A stretch of 64,000 bases of DNA from Streptomyces sp. ISL-10 (lineage in GTDB: Bacteria > Actinomycetota > Actinomycetes > Streptomycetales > Streptomycetaceae). Under the pieces are notes generated by a model that was given only the letters and a program-made list of their open reading frames with translations, was not told the DNA's origin and did no database searches. Below, piece by piece: positions 24,028-32,127 of this stretch (positions within the stretch are counted from its first letter, which is position 1; every line of letters starts with the position of its first letter). Location of the stretch: positions 310,001-374,000 of the forward strand of contig NZ_JAGGOJ010000010.1 of the NCBI RefSeq assembly GCF_018614575.1. The letters are read 5' to 3'. The translations under genes were made by a program, and so were the position numbers.

Positions 24028-24720
24028 ATGGTGAACGACACCGCCGCCCCGACGGTGACCGTCTGGTCGGACATCGGCTGCCCCTGGGCGAGCCTCGCCC
24101 TGCACACCCTGCACGCCGCCGCCGAGCGGCGGGAGCTTGCACTGATCATCGACCACAAGGCGTTCCCGCTGGAGCTGTTCAACCGGGAGCCCACCCCGAA
24201 GTTCATCGTGGACCCGGAAGTCCAGGCGATCGCCGCGCACCGGCCCGAGCTCGGCTGGCGGCTGTGGAACGGCCCGGCGCACGCCTACCCCGTGACCACG
24301 CTGCCGGCGCTGGAGGCGGTCCAGGCCGCCAAGGAGCCCGGGATCGGCGGACTGCGGGGCAGCGACGAGCTGGACAGCGCGCTGCGCAAGGCCTTCTACG
24401 GCGACAGCAAGTGCATCAGCGTCCACGCGGTGATCCTCGACCTCGCCGAGCAGTGCGAGCACGTCGACGCGCAGGCCCTGGCGGCGGCGCTGGCCAGGGG
24501 CAGCGGACGCGCCGAGGTCTACGAGCAGTGGGCCACGGCCCAGGGTCCGCGGATCCAGGGCAGCCCGCACTTCTTCGCGGCCGGCGGATACGCCTCTCAC
24601 AACCCCGGCGCCACGTTCACGTGGACGGGATCCCCCTACGAGGGCGGCCTCCCGCGGCTGGACGACTACAGCACCGCGTGGGCCGATGAACTGCTCGACA
24701 CGATTCACCGAGATCAGTAG
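24028..24720 (+). CDS. DsbA family protein (FrnE/HCCA-isomerase-like)
   Basis: 230-aa thioredoxin-fold protein of the DsbA/FrnE group, cytosolic (no signal peptide). The active-site position reads SDIGCPWAS (about 15-23): the first Cys is kept, but the second Cys of CPWC is replaced by Ala, so it cannot act as an ordinary dithiol oxidoreductase. Such single-Cys members include glutathione-S-transferase-kappa/isomerase-like enzymes. ATG 24028 follows GAAGGA. The SDR gene begins 18 bp after its stop with a good ribosome binding site, so the two form an operon. Its substrate is unknown. Confidence 0.85.
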   Translation: MVNDTAAPTVTVWSDIGCPWASLALHTLHAAAERRELALIIDHKAFPLELFNREPTPKFIVDPEVQAIAAHRPELGWRLWNGPAHAYPVTTLPALEAVQAAKEPGIGGLRGSDELDSALRKAFYGDSKCISVHAVILDLAEQCEHVDAQALAAALARGSGRAEVYEQWATAQGPRIQGSPHFFAAGGYASHNPGATFTWTGSPYEGGLPRLDDYSTAWADELLDTIHRDQ

Positions 24721-24738
24721 ACAAAGAGGAGCTCGATC

Positions 24739-25452
24739 ATGTCCGCACGATTCGCTGGAAGGGTCGCCCTGGTAGCGGGAGCCGGCGACGGCATCTGCCG
24801 GGCGGCGGCAATCGCGTTCGCCCGGGAGGGCGCACGCGTGCTGGTGGCTGGGCCTGACCCGGAGGAACTGGCGGGCACGCTGAAGCTGATCCGCGATGCG
24901 GGAGGTGAGGCCGACAGCGTCGTGGCGGACATGACGCAGGGCGGCTCGGCCGCCGCCGCGGGCATGGTGGCGGCGGCGGTGAAGCGGTTCGGCGCGCTGG
25001 ACATCGCGTTCAACAACGCGACCGTCACCGGGCCGAACAGCAACGTCGCCGACATCGCCGAGGACGTGTGGGCCGACATCCTGGCCGCCAATCTCACGGG
25101 GGTCTTCATGGCGATGAAGCACGAACTCGCACACATGGAGTCGCGCGGTCGCGGAGTGATCGTGAACACCGCCTGCAACATGGCGAGCAGCGGGCGGCTG
25201 GTGGGCATGAGCGCCTACGCGGCTTCGAAGGCGGCGCTGAGCGCGCTGACCCGTACCGCCGCGCACGAGTACATCGGCAAGGGCATCCGGATCAACGCGA
25301 TCAGCCCCGGGCCGGCGCACGAGGCGGGGGCGAACCACGCCGACGGGGCGACCGCCGCGGAGGTCGCCGAGACGGTGGTGTGGCTGTGTTCCGACGAGGC
25401 CGCCTTCGTCATCGGCCACGACATGGTGCTCGACAAGAAGACCGTGGTCTGA
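24739..25452 (+). CDS. SDR family oxidoreductase with atypical catalytic residues
   Basis: 237-aa short-chain dehydrogenase/reductase. The nucleotide loop is GAGDGIC (14-20) instead of TGxxxGIG, so the third glycine is Cys; NNA (about 92-94) and YAASK (Y160, K164) are conserved. The catalytic Ser expected 13 residues before Tyr160 is Asn147 (local sequence NTACNMAS), so classical Ser-Tyr-Lys catalysis is impaired or uses another residue. ATG 24739 is preceded by AGAGGAG. It lies in an operon with the single-Cys DsbA-like gene. Substrate unknown; a dispersed repeat follows the stop. Confidence 0.85.
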   Translation: MSARFAGRVALVAGAGDGICRAAAIAFAREGARVLVAGPDPEELAGTLKLIRDAGGEADSVVADMTQGGSAAAAGMVAAAVKRFGALDIAFNNATVTGPNSNVADIAEDVWADILAANLTGVFMAMKHELAHMESRGRGVIVNTACNMASSGRLVGMSAYAASKAALSALTRTAAHEYIGKGIRINAISPGPAHEAGANHADGATAAEVAETVVWLCSDEAAFVIGHDMVLDKKTVV

Positions 25453-25478
25453 GATTCCCGACATACCGCTCGTCGCTG

Positions 25479-25537
25479 CCGGTTCCTGCGGGGACGAGGC
25501 CGCCCCGCGGCGGACGGCCGATCGCCGGCAGCCGGGG
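25479..25537 (+). repeat. Dispersed 59-bp intergenic repeat, copy B
   Basis: Matches 11951-12009 (51 of 59), again starting a few tens of bases after a stop codon. It is followed by further degenerate GGGACGGGCC direct repeats to about 25620. Confidence 0.55.
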
Positions 25538-25624
25538 TCCGGCCCGGCGGGGACGGGCCTGATCAGCCGGACAGCCGGGACGGGCCCTGATCCGCCGGAC
25601 GGCGGACCCCGGCACGGACCCCTG

Positions 25625-25640
25625 ACCGCCTGAAGGCGGT
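25625..25640 (-). terminator. Small hairpin after the PAP2-like gene
   Basis: ACCGCC-TGAA-GGCGGT, 6-bp stem with a tetraloop, 8 bp beyond the minus-strand stop at 25648. Short but GC-closed; it may serve as a terminator for both converging genes. Confidence 0.45.
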
Positions 25641-25647
25641 GTGCCGC

Positions 25648-26295
25648 TCAACCCAGGAACGCCGCGGCGCTGGCGGCGCCGAGGGCCGCGCCTGCCGCCG
25701 TCTGCGCGGCCGTGTGGTAGCCGAGGGCGACGCGGGACCAGCACACGGCGACGGCCACCGGGTAGGCGGCGATCCACCACGGCGAGTGGACGAGGGCCGT
25801 CAGTGTCACGACCGCGGAGGCGACCGCCGAGTCCACGCTGATCTTCCAGACGGTGTTCACGGTCAGCAGGACGACGGTCATGGCCCAGAGGGCGACCATG
25901 GCGAGAAGGATGCCTCTGGGCGCGTGGCCCAGCACCATCGCGGGCGTGCCCGTTCCGATCGAGCCGAGGATCACGAGGAAGATCGGCGCCCGCTGGCCGC
26001 GGTCCACGACGTGCCGGTCGCCCCATGTGCCACGCCTGCGCTCCCACTCGATATAGGCGGCGGGGACGATACCCGCGCACAGCGCGCCCAGCAGGCCCCA
26101 CAGGATGCCGGTCCAGTGGCCGGCGGCGGCCAGGCCGATGCCGGTCATGCCGGCGAGCAGGAGATTGCGGGGCTGGAGGACGTCCGTGACGTGGCGGGCC
26201 ACGCCAGTGGTCTTCTGGGTGGCGCCGGCGGACACGGCTTCCTTCACAGTGAGGGGCGCAGTACGACTCCCCGCACGAGGGTGGGGGCACGGCAC
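25648..26295 (-). CDS. PAP2-superfamily-like membrane protein
   Basis: Up to 215 aa with five or six membrane helices and the outline of a phosphatidic-acid-phosphatase type 2 domain: WKISVDSA near residue 153 and CWSRVALGYHTAAQ near 187. In active PAP2 enzymes the first motif is KxSxHx (SGH), but His is Asp here, whereas the second motif keeps SR and His. Phosphatase activity is therefore doubtful. GTG at 26247 (KEAVSAG follows) is an alternative start. It is downstream of the UdgX gene on the same strand, 163 bp away across a tandem duplication. Confidence 0.65.
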   Translation of the reverse strand: MPCPHPRAGSRTAPLTVKEAVSAGATQKTTGVARHVTDVLQPRNLLLAGMTGIGLAAAGHWTGILWGLLGALCAGIVPAAYIEWERRRGTWGDRHVVDRGQRAPIFLVILGSIGTGTPAMVLGHAPRGILLAMVALWAMTVVLLTVNTVWKISVDSAVASAVVTLTALVHSPWWIAAYPVAVAVCWSRVALGYHTAAQTAAGAALGAASAAAFLG

Positions 26296-26341
26296 GCGCC
26301 GTTCGAACGGCTGACCGCGAGATCGTAGACATCGGCGCGCC

Positions 26342-26419
26342 TGCCCGGAGCCTCACCCCCGCCGCCCGCCGTCGCGCCCATGCCCGGTGCCTCACCACCG
26401 TCGCCCGCCGTCGCGCCCC
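26342..26419. repeat. Tandem duplication, 2 x 39 bp
   Basis: 26342-26380 and 26381-26419 differ at only about three positions; a degenerate partial third unit follows. It lies between the UdgX stop and the PAP2-like gene start. Confidence 0.85.
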
Positions 26420-26458
26420 TGCCGCCGGCCTCGCCCGCACCGTACGCCCCTCCCCTGC

Positions 26459-27175
26459 TCAGGCAAGCACCTCGGCCGCCACGCGCAGGTCGGCGATCAG
26501 CCCCTTGTACGCCGCTTCGCGGTCGTCGGCCCGCAGGACCGCCGAGGGGTGGACGGTGGCGATGACGCAGCCTTCTTCGGCGGCGCGTTCGGGCGGCATC
26601 CCTTCCTTCTCACCCGAGACGTCGATCTGGCCCAGCCCGTCCCACGGCGGCAGCGGCAACAGCAGGCCGCGCTGTTCGCTCACCCGGAAGGTGCCGCCGA
26701 GGAGCGCCTTTCCGGCGGTCGCGCCCAGCGCCATGACCAGGTCGGGGTCCACCACGCGCAGTTCGGCCGCGAGCCAGGGACGGCAGGCGGTCATCTCACG
26801 CAGACTGGGGCTCTTGTGGATGCGGCGTTTGCCGCGCTGCGCGGGCTCGAACTTGAAGTGCTTGACCGCGTTCGTGAAGTACGCCGACCTCTCGTCGATG
26901 CCCACTTCCTGCAGGGCCTTGCGCAGCAGCCTGCCCGCCGGTCCGACGAACGGCTCCCCGAGCCGGTCCTCCTGGTCGCCCGGCTGTTCGCCGACGACCA
27001 CGACCCGGGCCGAAGAGGTCCCCTCGCCGAACACGGTGCCGCTCGCATCGCGGAACAGGGGGCAGCCCTGACAGCCGGCGGCGGCGCGCCGCAGGGTCGG
27101 CAGGCCGCCGCGCCGCGGCACGAACGGGCCGGCGTCGTAGCCCTCCCCCAGCCGGGGCTCTTCACTGGTGGTCAC
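26459..27175 (-). CDS. udgX: UdgX-family uracil-DNA glycosylase
   Basis: 238-aa Fe-S uracil-DNA glycosylase. The hallmark KRRIHK loop (about 116-121) is present, whose His (120 here) in mycobacterial UdgX attacks the deoxyribose and leaves the enzyme covalently bound to the abasic site. Motif 1 is GEQPGDQED (62-70), with HPSAVLR near the C-terminus. Four candidate Fe-S cysteines: C35, C38, C131 and the one in GCVIATVHP. GTG 27175 has GGGAGG 9 nt upstream; the frame is open further upstream but without coding features. Role: removal or tagging of uracil in DNA, in the cytosol. Confidence 0.92.
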   Translation of the reverse strand: MTTSEEPRLGEGYDAGPFVPRRGGLPTLRRAAAGCQGCPLFRDASGTVFGEGTSSARVVVVGEQPGDQEDRLGEPFVGPAGRLLRKALQEVGIDERSAYFTNAVKHFKFEPAQRGKRRIHKSPSLREMTACRPWLAAELRVVDPDLVMALGATAGKALLGGTFRVSEQRGLLLPLPPWDGLGQIDVSGEKEGMPPERAAEEGCVIATVHPSAVLRADDREAAYKGLIADLRVAAEVLA

Positions 27176-27336
27176 GGCTCTCGCCTCCCGCCGTGCGGAG
27201 GGTGCGTTCCTTGTCGCCCGGTTACCCCGGCAGGCCCCCGCTACTCGCGCAGCCCGCGCGCGTGGCACCGCCCGCGTATCCGCGAATGATCTGAATCCGG
27301 GCTGTTGATCCGGACGATTGCGGGCACTCGCCCCGT

Positions 27337-27567
27337 ATGAACAGCAACAGCCCTGATCCCGACCCACGCACCACCCCAGGTCTCGACTCCGGAGGCAGCG
27401 TGCCGCCGGGCGAGACACCGCCCGCCGAGTCGAGCGCCGGTTCCGGCACCGGACCGCGGGAGGACCTTTCCCGCGGCTGGGCCAAGGGACCGCTGTTCAT
27501 CATCGGCATCGTGGTGGTCCTGTGCGCCGCGTTCTTCCTCGCGTACGCCCTCGTCGTGGCGCTGTGA
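27337..27567 (+). CDS. DUF6480 family small membrane protein
   Basis: 76 aa: a Pro/Gly-rich disordered N-terminus (DPDPRTTPGLDSGGSVPPGE) followed by a single C-terminal membrane helix (about 52-74) after GWAKGPL. This architecture is that of DUF6480, found widely in Streptomyces and often near stress-related genes. Function unknown. Followed by a DUF5709 gene in the same orientation. Confidence 0.82.
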   Translation: MNSNSPDPDPRTTPGLDSGGSVPPGETPPAESSAGSGTGPREDLSRGWAKGPLFIIGIVVVLCAAFFLAYALVVAL

Positions 27568-27675
27568 ACCGCGACGGGCAGCGGGACGCGCCCAGGACCG
27601 GCTCCGCGCATCCGTCCAAGTGCCCCCGGGCGCCGGGAGGCGGCGTCCGGGACCCGTCCGAGAAGGGAGTGCACC

Positions 27676-28203
27676 ATGTCCGACGGCACCACCGAACAGC
27701 ACAACCAGGCCCAAGGCGACGAGGCCCGCGGCGACGAGGTGTACCAGCCCACGCACTCGGACGTCCAGAACCGCCCGAGCGACGACCTCGACATGCAGAA
27801 CGCGATCGATGAGCCCGACCTGGACGACATGATGGCCGAGGGCTACTCCCCGCCGGAGCGCCCCTACGTCGTCGGCCGGCACGGCACCACGGGCGAGGAG
27901 CAGCAGACCGGCGAGACGCTGGACGAGCGGCTCGCCCAGGAGACGCCGGACGTGGCTCCGCCGGAGGGCAACGGCATCGGGGACCTCGCGAACGGCGACG
28001 GCGAGCCGGTCGACGAATTGGCCGGTGAGGAACGAGCGGGGCGGCTGGCTGCCACCGAGGACCCCGCACCGCGCCGACCCAGCCACGTGGTCGCCCGCGA
28101 CGTCGGTATCGACGGCGGTGCCGCCTCCGCCGAGGAGGCGGCGATGTACGTCACGCCGGACGAGCGGCTGGGCGCCGACGAGGAGACGGAGGCCTCCGGG
28201 TAG
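27676..28203 (+). CDS. DUF5709 domain-containing protein
   Basis: 175 aa, very acidic and hydrophilic, likely disordered in part. The LDEPDLDD-like segment and YSPPERPY (about 58-65), then ETLDERLAQETPDV, match DUF5709 of actinobacteria. ATG 27676 has GAGAAGGGAG upstream. DUF5709 proteins have no known activity; they frequently occur beside general-stress genes, as here with DUF6480 and a phosphoribosyltransferase. Confidence 0.85.
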   Translation: MSDGTTEQHNQAQGDEARGDEVYQPTHSDVQNRPSDDLDMQNAIDEPDLDDMMAEGYSPPERPYVVGRHGTTGEEQQTGETLDERLAQETPDVAPPEGNGIGDLANGDGEPVDELAGEERAGRLAATEDPAPRRPSHVVARDVGIDGGAASAEEAAMYVTPDERLGADEETEASG

Positions 28204-28233
28204 TGGGGAGCCAACCGGGAATGAGGCACATCC

Positions 28234-28905
28234 ATGCGTTTCCGTGACCGCAGGGCGGCCGGACGGGAACTTGCTGCGCTGCTTGTCGAGAGGCTGCGCG
28301 AGGAGCGGCTGCGTGCCCCTTATGTGCTGGCGTTGCCGCGCGGCGGCGTGCCGGTGGCGGATGAGATCGCCCGGGCGCTGGGCGCGCCGTTGGACGTCGT
28401 CGTGGCCCGCAAGATCGGTGCCCCGTTCAACCCGGAGCTCGGGGTCGGAGCGCTGGCCGGCGAGGATCCTCCGCTGTTCGACGCGCGGACCATGGCCATG
28501 CTCGATCTGACAGCCGACCGCCTCGGCGCGCAGGTCGCCGCGGAGCGCACCGAGCTCCACCGGTGCGAGGACCTCTACCGGGGCCGGCGTCCTGCTCCCG
28601 CCCTGCACGAGCGCACGGCCGTCGTCGTCGCCGACGGCCTGGCCACGGGCGTCACCGCACGGGCGGCGGTGCACGTGGTGCGGGGCATGGACCCGGCGGA
28701 GATCGTGCTCGCGGTGCCGGTGTGCTCGAAGGAGTCGGCCGCCGTGCTCAGGGCCGAGGTCGACGACCTCGTGTGCCTGCACACGCCGGAGGCGTTCCAT
28801 TCGGTGGCGCAGTGGTACGAGGACTTCGGCCAGGTCAGCGACGAGGAAGTGATCGGCATCCTGCGCGCCGCGACGTCCGCCGGGCCGCGGGCTTCCGCAC
28901 GATGA
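28234..28905 (+). CDS. Phosphoribosyltransferase family protein
   Basis: 223 aa, type I PRTase fold. The PRPP loop is VVVADGLATGVTARAAV (about 129-145), with the second acidic residue of the usual DDGxxTG replaced by Ala; LPRGGVPVADEIA (about 32-44) and ARKIGAPFNPELGVGA complete the family pattern. This is the group of stand-alone predicted phosphoribosyltransferases found in bacterial stress loci; the base or other acceptor is unknown. Follows the DUF5709 gene by 30 bp and may share its transcript. Confidence 0.85.
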   Translation: MRFRDRRAAGRELAALLVERLREERLRAPYVLALPRGGVPVADEIARALGAPLDVVVARKIGAPFNPELGVGALAGEDPPLFDARTMAMLDLTADRLGAQVAAERTELHRCEDLYRGRRPAPALHERTAVVVADGLATGVTARAAVHVVRGMDPAEIVLAVPVCSKESAAVLRAEVDDLVCLHTPEAFHSVAQWYEDFGQVSDEEVIGILRAATSAGPRASAR

Positions 28906-28934
28906 CCCGCCCGCGTGGCCCGGGCCGCGGTGAC

Positions 28935-28960
28935 GCCCCGCCCCGTGCGACGGGCGGGGC
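28935..28960. terminator. Hairpin after the phosphoribosyltransferase gene
   Basis: About 11-12 bp GC stem with one bulge and a 3-base loop, 29 bp after the stop, separating this group from the molybdoenzyme operon. Confidence 0.6.
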
Positions 28961-29011
28961 AGGCGGACACGGACGGATGTTTTCCGGTGGCGTGAGCCCG
29001 AGGAGGCCCGC

Positions 29012-31480
29012 ATGAAGCGTACGGACCGCATCGCCGAGCCCTGGGGCACCCGCACGCCCTACGGCCGTGGAGAGACATGGCCGGTGCGGGTCGACTCGCA
29101 TCTCGCCGACGGCGTCGGCGCCGACGACGTGGAGCGCTGGGTACCCAGCGCGGCTGTGCTGCATTCCAACGGCGACGGGTTGTATCTCGCCGTCAAGGAC
29201 GGCGGGATCGTGGGCGTACGGGGACGGCCCGACGACCGCGTCAACCACGGACGGCTCGACCCCAAGGACCTGTTCGCCTGGCAGGCGAACGCCTCGCCGG
29301 AGCGGCTGACCCGCCCGCTGGTGCGGGAGGGCGGCGAGCTGGTGGAGAGCGACTGGGACACGGCGATGTCGCGCGTGGTCGCGCGGACCCGCCGGCTCCT
29401 GGACGAACAGGGCGCGTCGGCCATCGGGTTCTACACCAGCGGGCAGCTCCTGCTGGAGGAGTACTACACGCTCTCCCTGATCGCGCGCGGCGGGATCGGC
29501 ACCAACCACCTCGACGGCAACACCCGGCTGTGCACGGCGACCGCCGCCGAGGCCCTGAAGGCGTCCTTCGGCTGCGACGGTCAGCCGGGCTCGTACACGG
29601 ACATCGACCACGCCGATGTGATCGCCCTGTTCGGGCACAACATGGCCGAGAGCCAGGCCGTCCTGTGGAGCAGGGTGCTCGACCGGCTGGCGGGGCCACA
29701 GCCGCCCGCGGTGATCTGCGTCGATCCGCGGCCCACTCCGGTGGCGCGGGCGGCGACGGTCCATCTGGCGCCGAGGCCGGGCACGAATGTCGCCCTGATG
29801 AACGCACTGCTGCATGTGATCGTGCGGACGGGCCGCATCGACCGCGACTTCATCGACGCGCACGTGGTCGGCTTCGAGGACCTGGAGAGGTGCGTCGTGG
29901 AGTACCCGCCGGAGCGGGCGGCCGAGATCTGCGGGGTTCCGGCCGACGACATCCGGCAGGCCGCCCAACTGCTGGGCGCTGCCGAGCGGTTGCTGTCGAC
30001 GGTTCTGCAGGGGTTCTACCAGTCGCATCAGGCGACGGCCGCCGCGATCCAGGTCAACAATCTGCATCTGATCCGCGGCATGCTGGGGCGGCCCGGCTGC
30101 GGTGTGCTGCAGATGAACGGACAGCCGACGGCGCAGAACACACGTGAGTGCGGCGCGGACGGCGACCTGCCCGGTTTTCGCAACTGGAGCAACGACGAGC
30201 ACGTCGCCGACCTGGCACGGGTCTGGAACGTCGCGCCGGAACGCATCCCGCACTACGGCCCGCCCACGCATGCCATGCAGATGATGCGCTACACGGAGAA
30301 CGGCTCGATCCGCATGCTGTGGGTGTCGGGCACCAACCCGGCGGTGTCCCTGCCCGAACTGCACCGCATGCGGGGGGTGCTGGGGCAGAAGCGGCTGTTC
30401 CTCGTGGTGCAGGACATCTTCCTGACGGAGACGGCCCAGCTGGCGGACGTCGTCCTGCCGGCCGCCGCGTGGGGTGAGAAGACGGGCACGTTCACCAATG
30501 CCGACCGCACCGTCCATCTGTCCGACAAGGCGGTCGATCCACCCGGGGACGCACGGTCCGACCTGGACATCTTCCTCGACTACGCCGCACGCCTGGACCT
30601 TCGGGACAAGGACGGCGGCCCGCTGGTGACATGGCACGATCCCGAGTCGGCGTTCGAGGCGTGGCAGGAGTGCAGCCGGGGACGGCCGTGCGACTACACG
30701 GGCATCACCTACGACCGGCTGCGCGAGCACGGCGGCATCCAGTGGCCATGTGACGACGAGCACCCCGACGGCACCGAACGGCTCTTCGCCGACGGCCGGT
30801 TCTTCAGCCACCCCACGTCCTGCGAGAGCTACGGCCGGGATCTCGTCACGGGCGCGCCGCTGGAGGAATCCGAGTACCGCGCCCTCAATCCGTCGGGGAA
30901 GGCCATGGTCAAGGCGGCGGAGTACCTGCCGCCGCACGAGCAGACGTCAGCCGAGTATCCGTATCTGCTGACGACGGGCCGGACGCTGTACCACTTCCAC
31001 ACGCGCACCAAGACGGCCCGCACCCCGCAACTGCAGGCGGCCGCACCGCAGATGTGGATCGAGCTCTCGCGGCGGGACGCCGAGGCCGCCGGCATCGCCG
31101 AGGGCGATCTGGTCGAGGCGACGACCCCGCGCGGCAGTGTGCGGGCCCGGGCGCGGATCACGGCGATCAGGGAGGGGGTGCTCTTCCTGCCGTTCCACTA
31201 CGGCTACTGGGACGACGGTGACGGGCGCGGTGCGGGCCGGCCGCCGAGGGCGGCGAACGAACTGACCCTCACCGACTGGGATCCGGCGTCCAAACAGCCG
31301 CTGTTCAAGACGGCCGCCGCCCGTATCCGGCGCATCGGCGCGGGCAGCGGTGCGCAGACCGTTCCGACGAACACCGCCTCCGCTCCCGTGACCGGCGGCA
31401 TCGCGCCGACGCGCGGCGGCCCCGCGGCCCAGGTGGAGGAGGCCGGCCCGCCGGCGGGCGACGAGGGAGGCACACCATGA
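29012..31480 (+). CDS. Molybdopterin oxidoreductase lacking the N-terminal Fe-S cluster
   Basis: 822-aa bis-molybdopterin-type (DMSO reductase family) enzyme closest in layout to assimilatory nitrate reductase and formate dehydrogenase. No Tat signal, so cytosolic. The family's N-terminal CxxCxxxC...C [4Fe-4S] motif is absent: the aligned region (WVPSAAVLHSNGDG, 43-56) has no Cys. The presumed Mo-ligand Cys is kept (C174, NTRLCTATAAEA). VSGTNPAVS (cofactor binding), FLTETAQLADVVLPAA and the C-terminal MoCo dinucleotide domain are intact. The Gly/Ala-rich tail is probably disordered. ATG 29012 follows GAGGAGG-like sequence. Coupled by ATGA overlap to a ferritin-like gene. Confidence 0.88.
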   Translation: MKRTDRIAEPWGTRTPYGRGETWPVRVDSHLADGVGADDVERWVPSAAVLHSNGDGLYLAVKDGGIVGVRGRPDDRVNHGRLDPKDLFAWQANASPERLTRPLVREGGELVESDWDTAMSRVVARTRRLLDEQGASAIGFYTSGQLLLEEYYTLSLIARGGIGTNHLDGNTRLCTATAAEALKASFGCDGQPGSYTDIDHADVIALFGHNMAESQAVLWSRVLDRLAGPQPPAVICVDPRPTPVARAATVHLAPRPGTNVALMNALLHVIVRTGRIDRDFIDAHVVGFEDLERCVVEYPPERAAEICGVPADDIRQAAQLLGAAERLLSTVLQGFYQSHQATAAAIQVNNLHLIRGMLGRPGCGVLQMNGQPTAQNTRECGADGDLPGFRNWSNDEHVADLARVWNVAPERIPHYGPPTHAMQMMRYTENGSIRMLWVSGTNPAVSLPELHRMRGVLGQKRLFLVVQDIFLTETAQLADVVLPAAAWGEKTGTFTNADRTVHLSDKAVDPPGDARSDLDIFLDYAARLDLRDKDGGPLVTWHDPESAFEAWQECSRGRPCDYTGITYDRLREHGGIQWPCDDEHPDGTERLFADGRFFSHPTSCESYGRDLVTGAPLEESEYRALNPSGKAMVKAAEYLPPHEQTSAEYPYLLTTGRTLYHFHTRTKTARTPQLQAAAPQMWIELSRRDAEAAGIAEGDLVEATTPRGSVRARARITAIREGVLFLPFHYGYWDDGDGRGAGRPPRAANELTLTDWDPASKQPLFKTAAARIRRIGAGSGAQTVPTNTASAPVTGGIAPTRGGPAAQVEEAGPPAGDEGGTP

Positions 31481-31959
31481 GGATCGGTCTGCTGCTGCGC
31501 GATCTGCACCACGACGAGAATGCCCTGGCGCACCATCTGATGGTGGTGTCCGAGCGCCATCGCGCGGACCACGAGGTGTATCACCTGGCCCGTGATCTGG
31601 CGGGCTGGTCCCACCAGCACGTACGGGCGCTGGCAGAGGCGGGACCGGCGTACGGCGCCGACCTCGACGCGGTCGCGAAGGGCGAGATCTCGGCGGTGGC
31701 GAAGATGCGGGAGAGGGCGAGCGAGCTCGCGGGCCGTCACGGGCAGGGGGAGCTGGCGCTGCTGCGCGATCTGCGGAAGGTGTGCACGGACGCGACGGGA
31801 GTGCTGACCGACTGGGAGATGCTGGCGCAGGGCGCGCAGGCGCTCGACGACCAGGACCTGCTGCGGCTGGCCGCCACCTGCCGTCCCGACACGCTGCGCC
31901 AGGTGCGCTGGGCGAGGGCGATGCTGAAGGAGGCGAGTCCGCAGATCCTGCTGGCGTAG
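31477..31959 (+). CDS. Ferritin-like / helical-bundle protein coupled to the molybdoenzyme
   Basis: 160 aa, all-helical, with a His/Glu/Asp-rich N-terminal half (LHHDENALAHHL, SERHRADHEVYHLA) that could supply di-iron or other metal ligands in a four-helix bundle. No signal peptide, membrane helix or cysteines of note. Its ATG overlaps the stop of the molybdopterin enzyme, so the two should be made in fixed ratio; a partner or electron-transfer subunit replacing the missing Fe-S cluster is a reasonable inference. I do not recognise a named family with certainty. Confidence 0.75.
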   Translation: MRIGLLLRDLHHDENALAHHLMVVSERHRADHEVYHLARDLAGWSHQHVRALAEAGPAYGADLDAVAKGEISAVAKMRERASELAGRHGQGELALLRDLRKVCTDATGVLTDWEMLAQGAQALDDQDLLRLAATCRPDTLRQVRWARAMLKEASPQILLA

Positions 31960-32127
31960 GCCCCTGGCGGGACTCCGGTGACCTCGCGGCAGGCTCTTGC
32001 CTTGTCACGCCGCCCTGTTCCCCGCGCGGCCTCCGGCGCGGGAGGTGCCCCCGTAGACCTGCGTGCGCGGAGGCGCCCCCAGCACCGGACGACGCTCCTC
32101 GACGGGCAGACTGTGCCTGCCGCGGCA

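Noticed and set aside
22169..24034. Long plus-strand frame across asnB
   Set aside because: Out of frame with the intact asparagine synthase and Arg/Gly-rich throughout.
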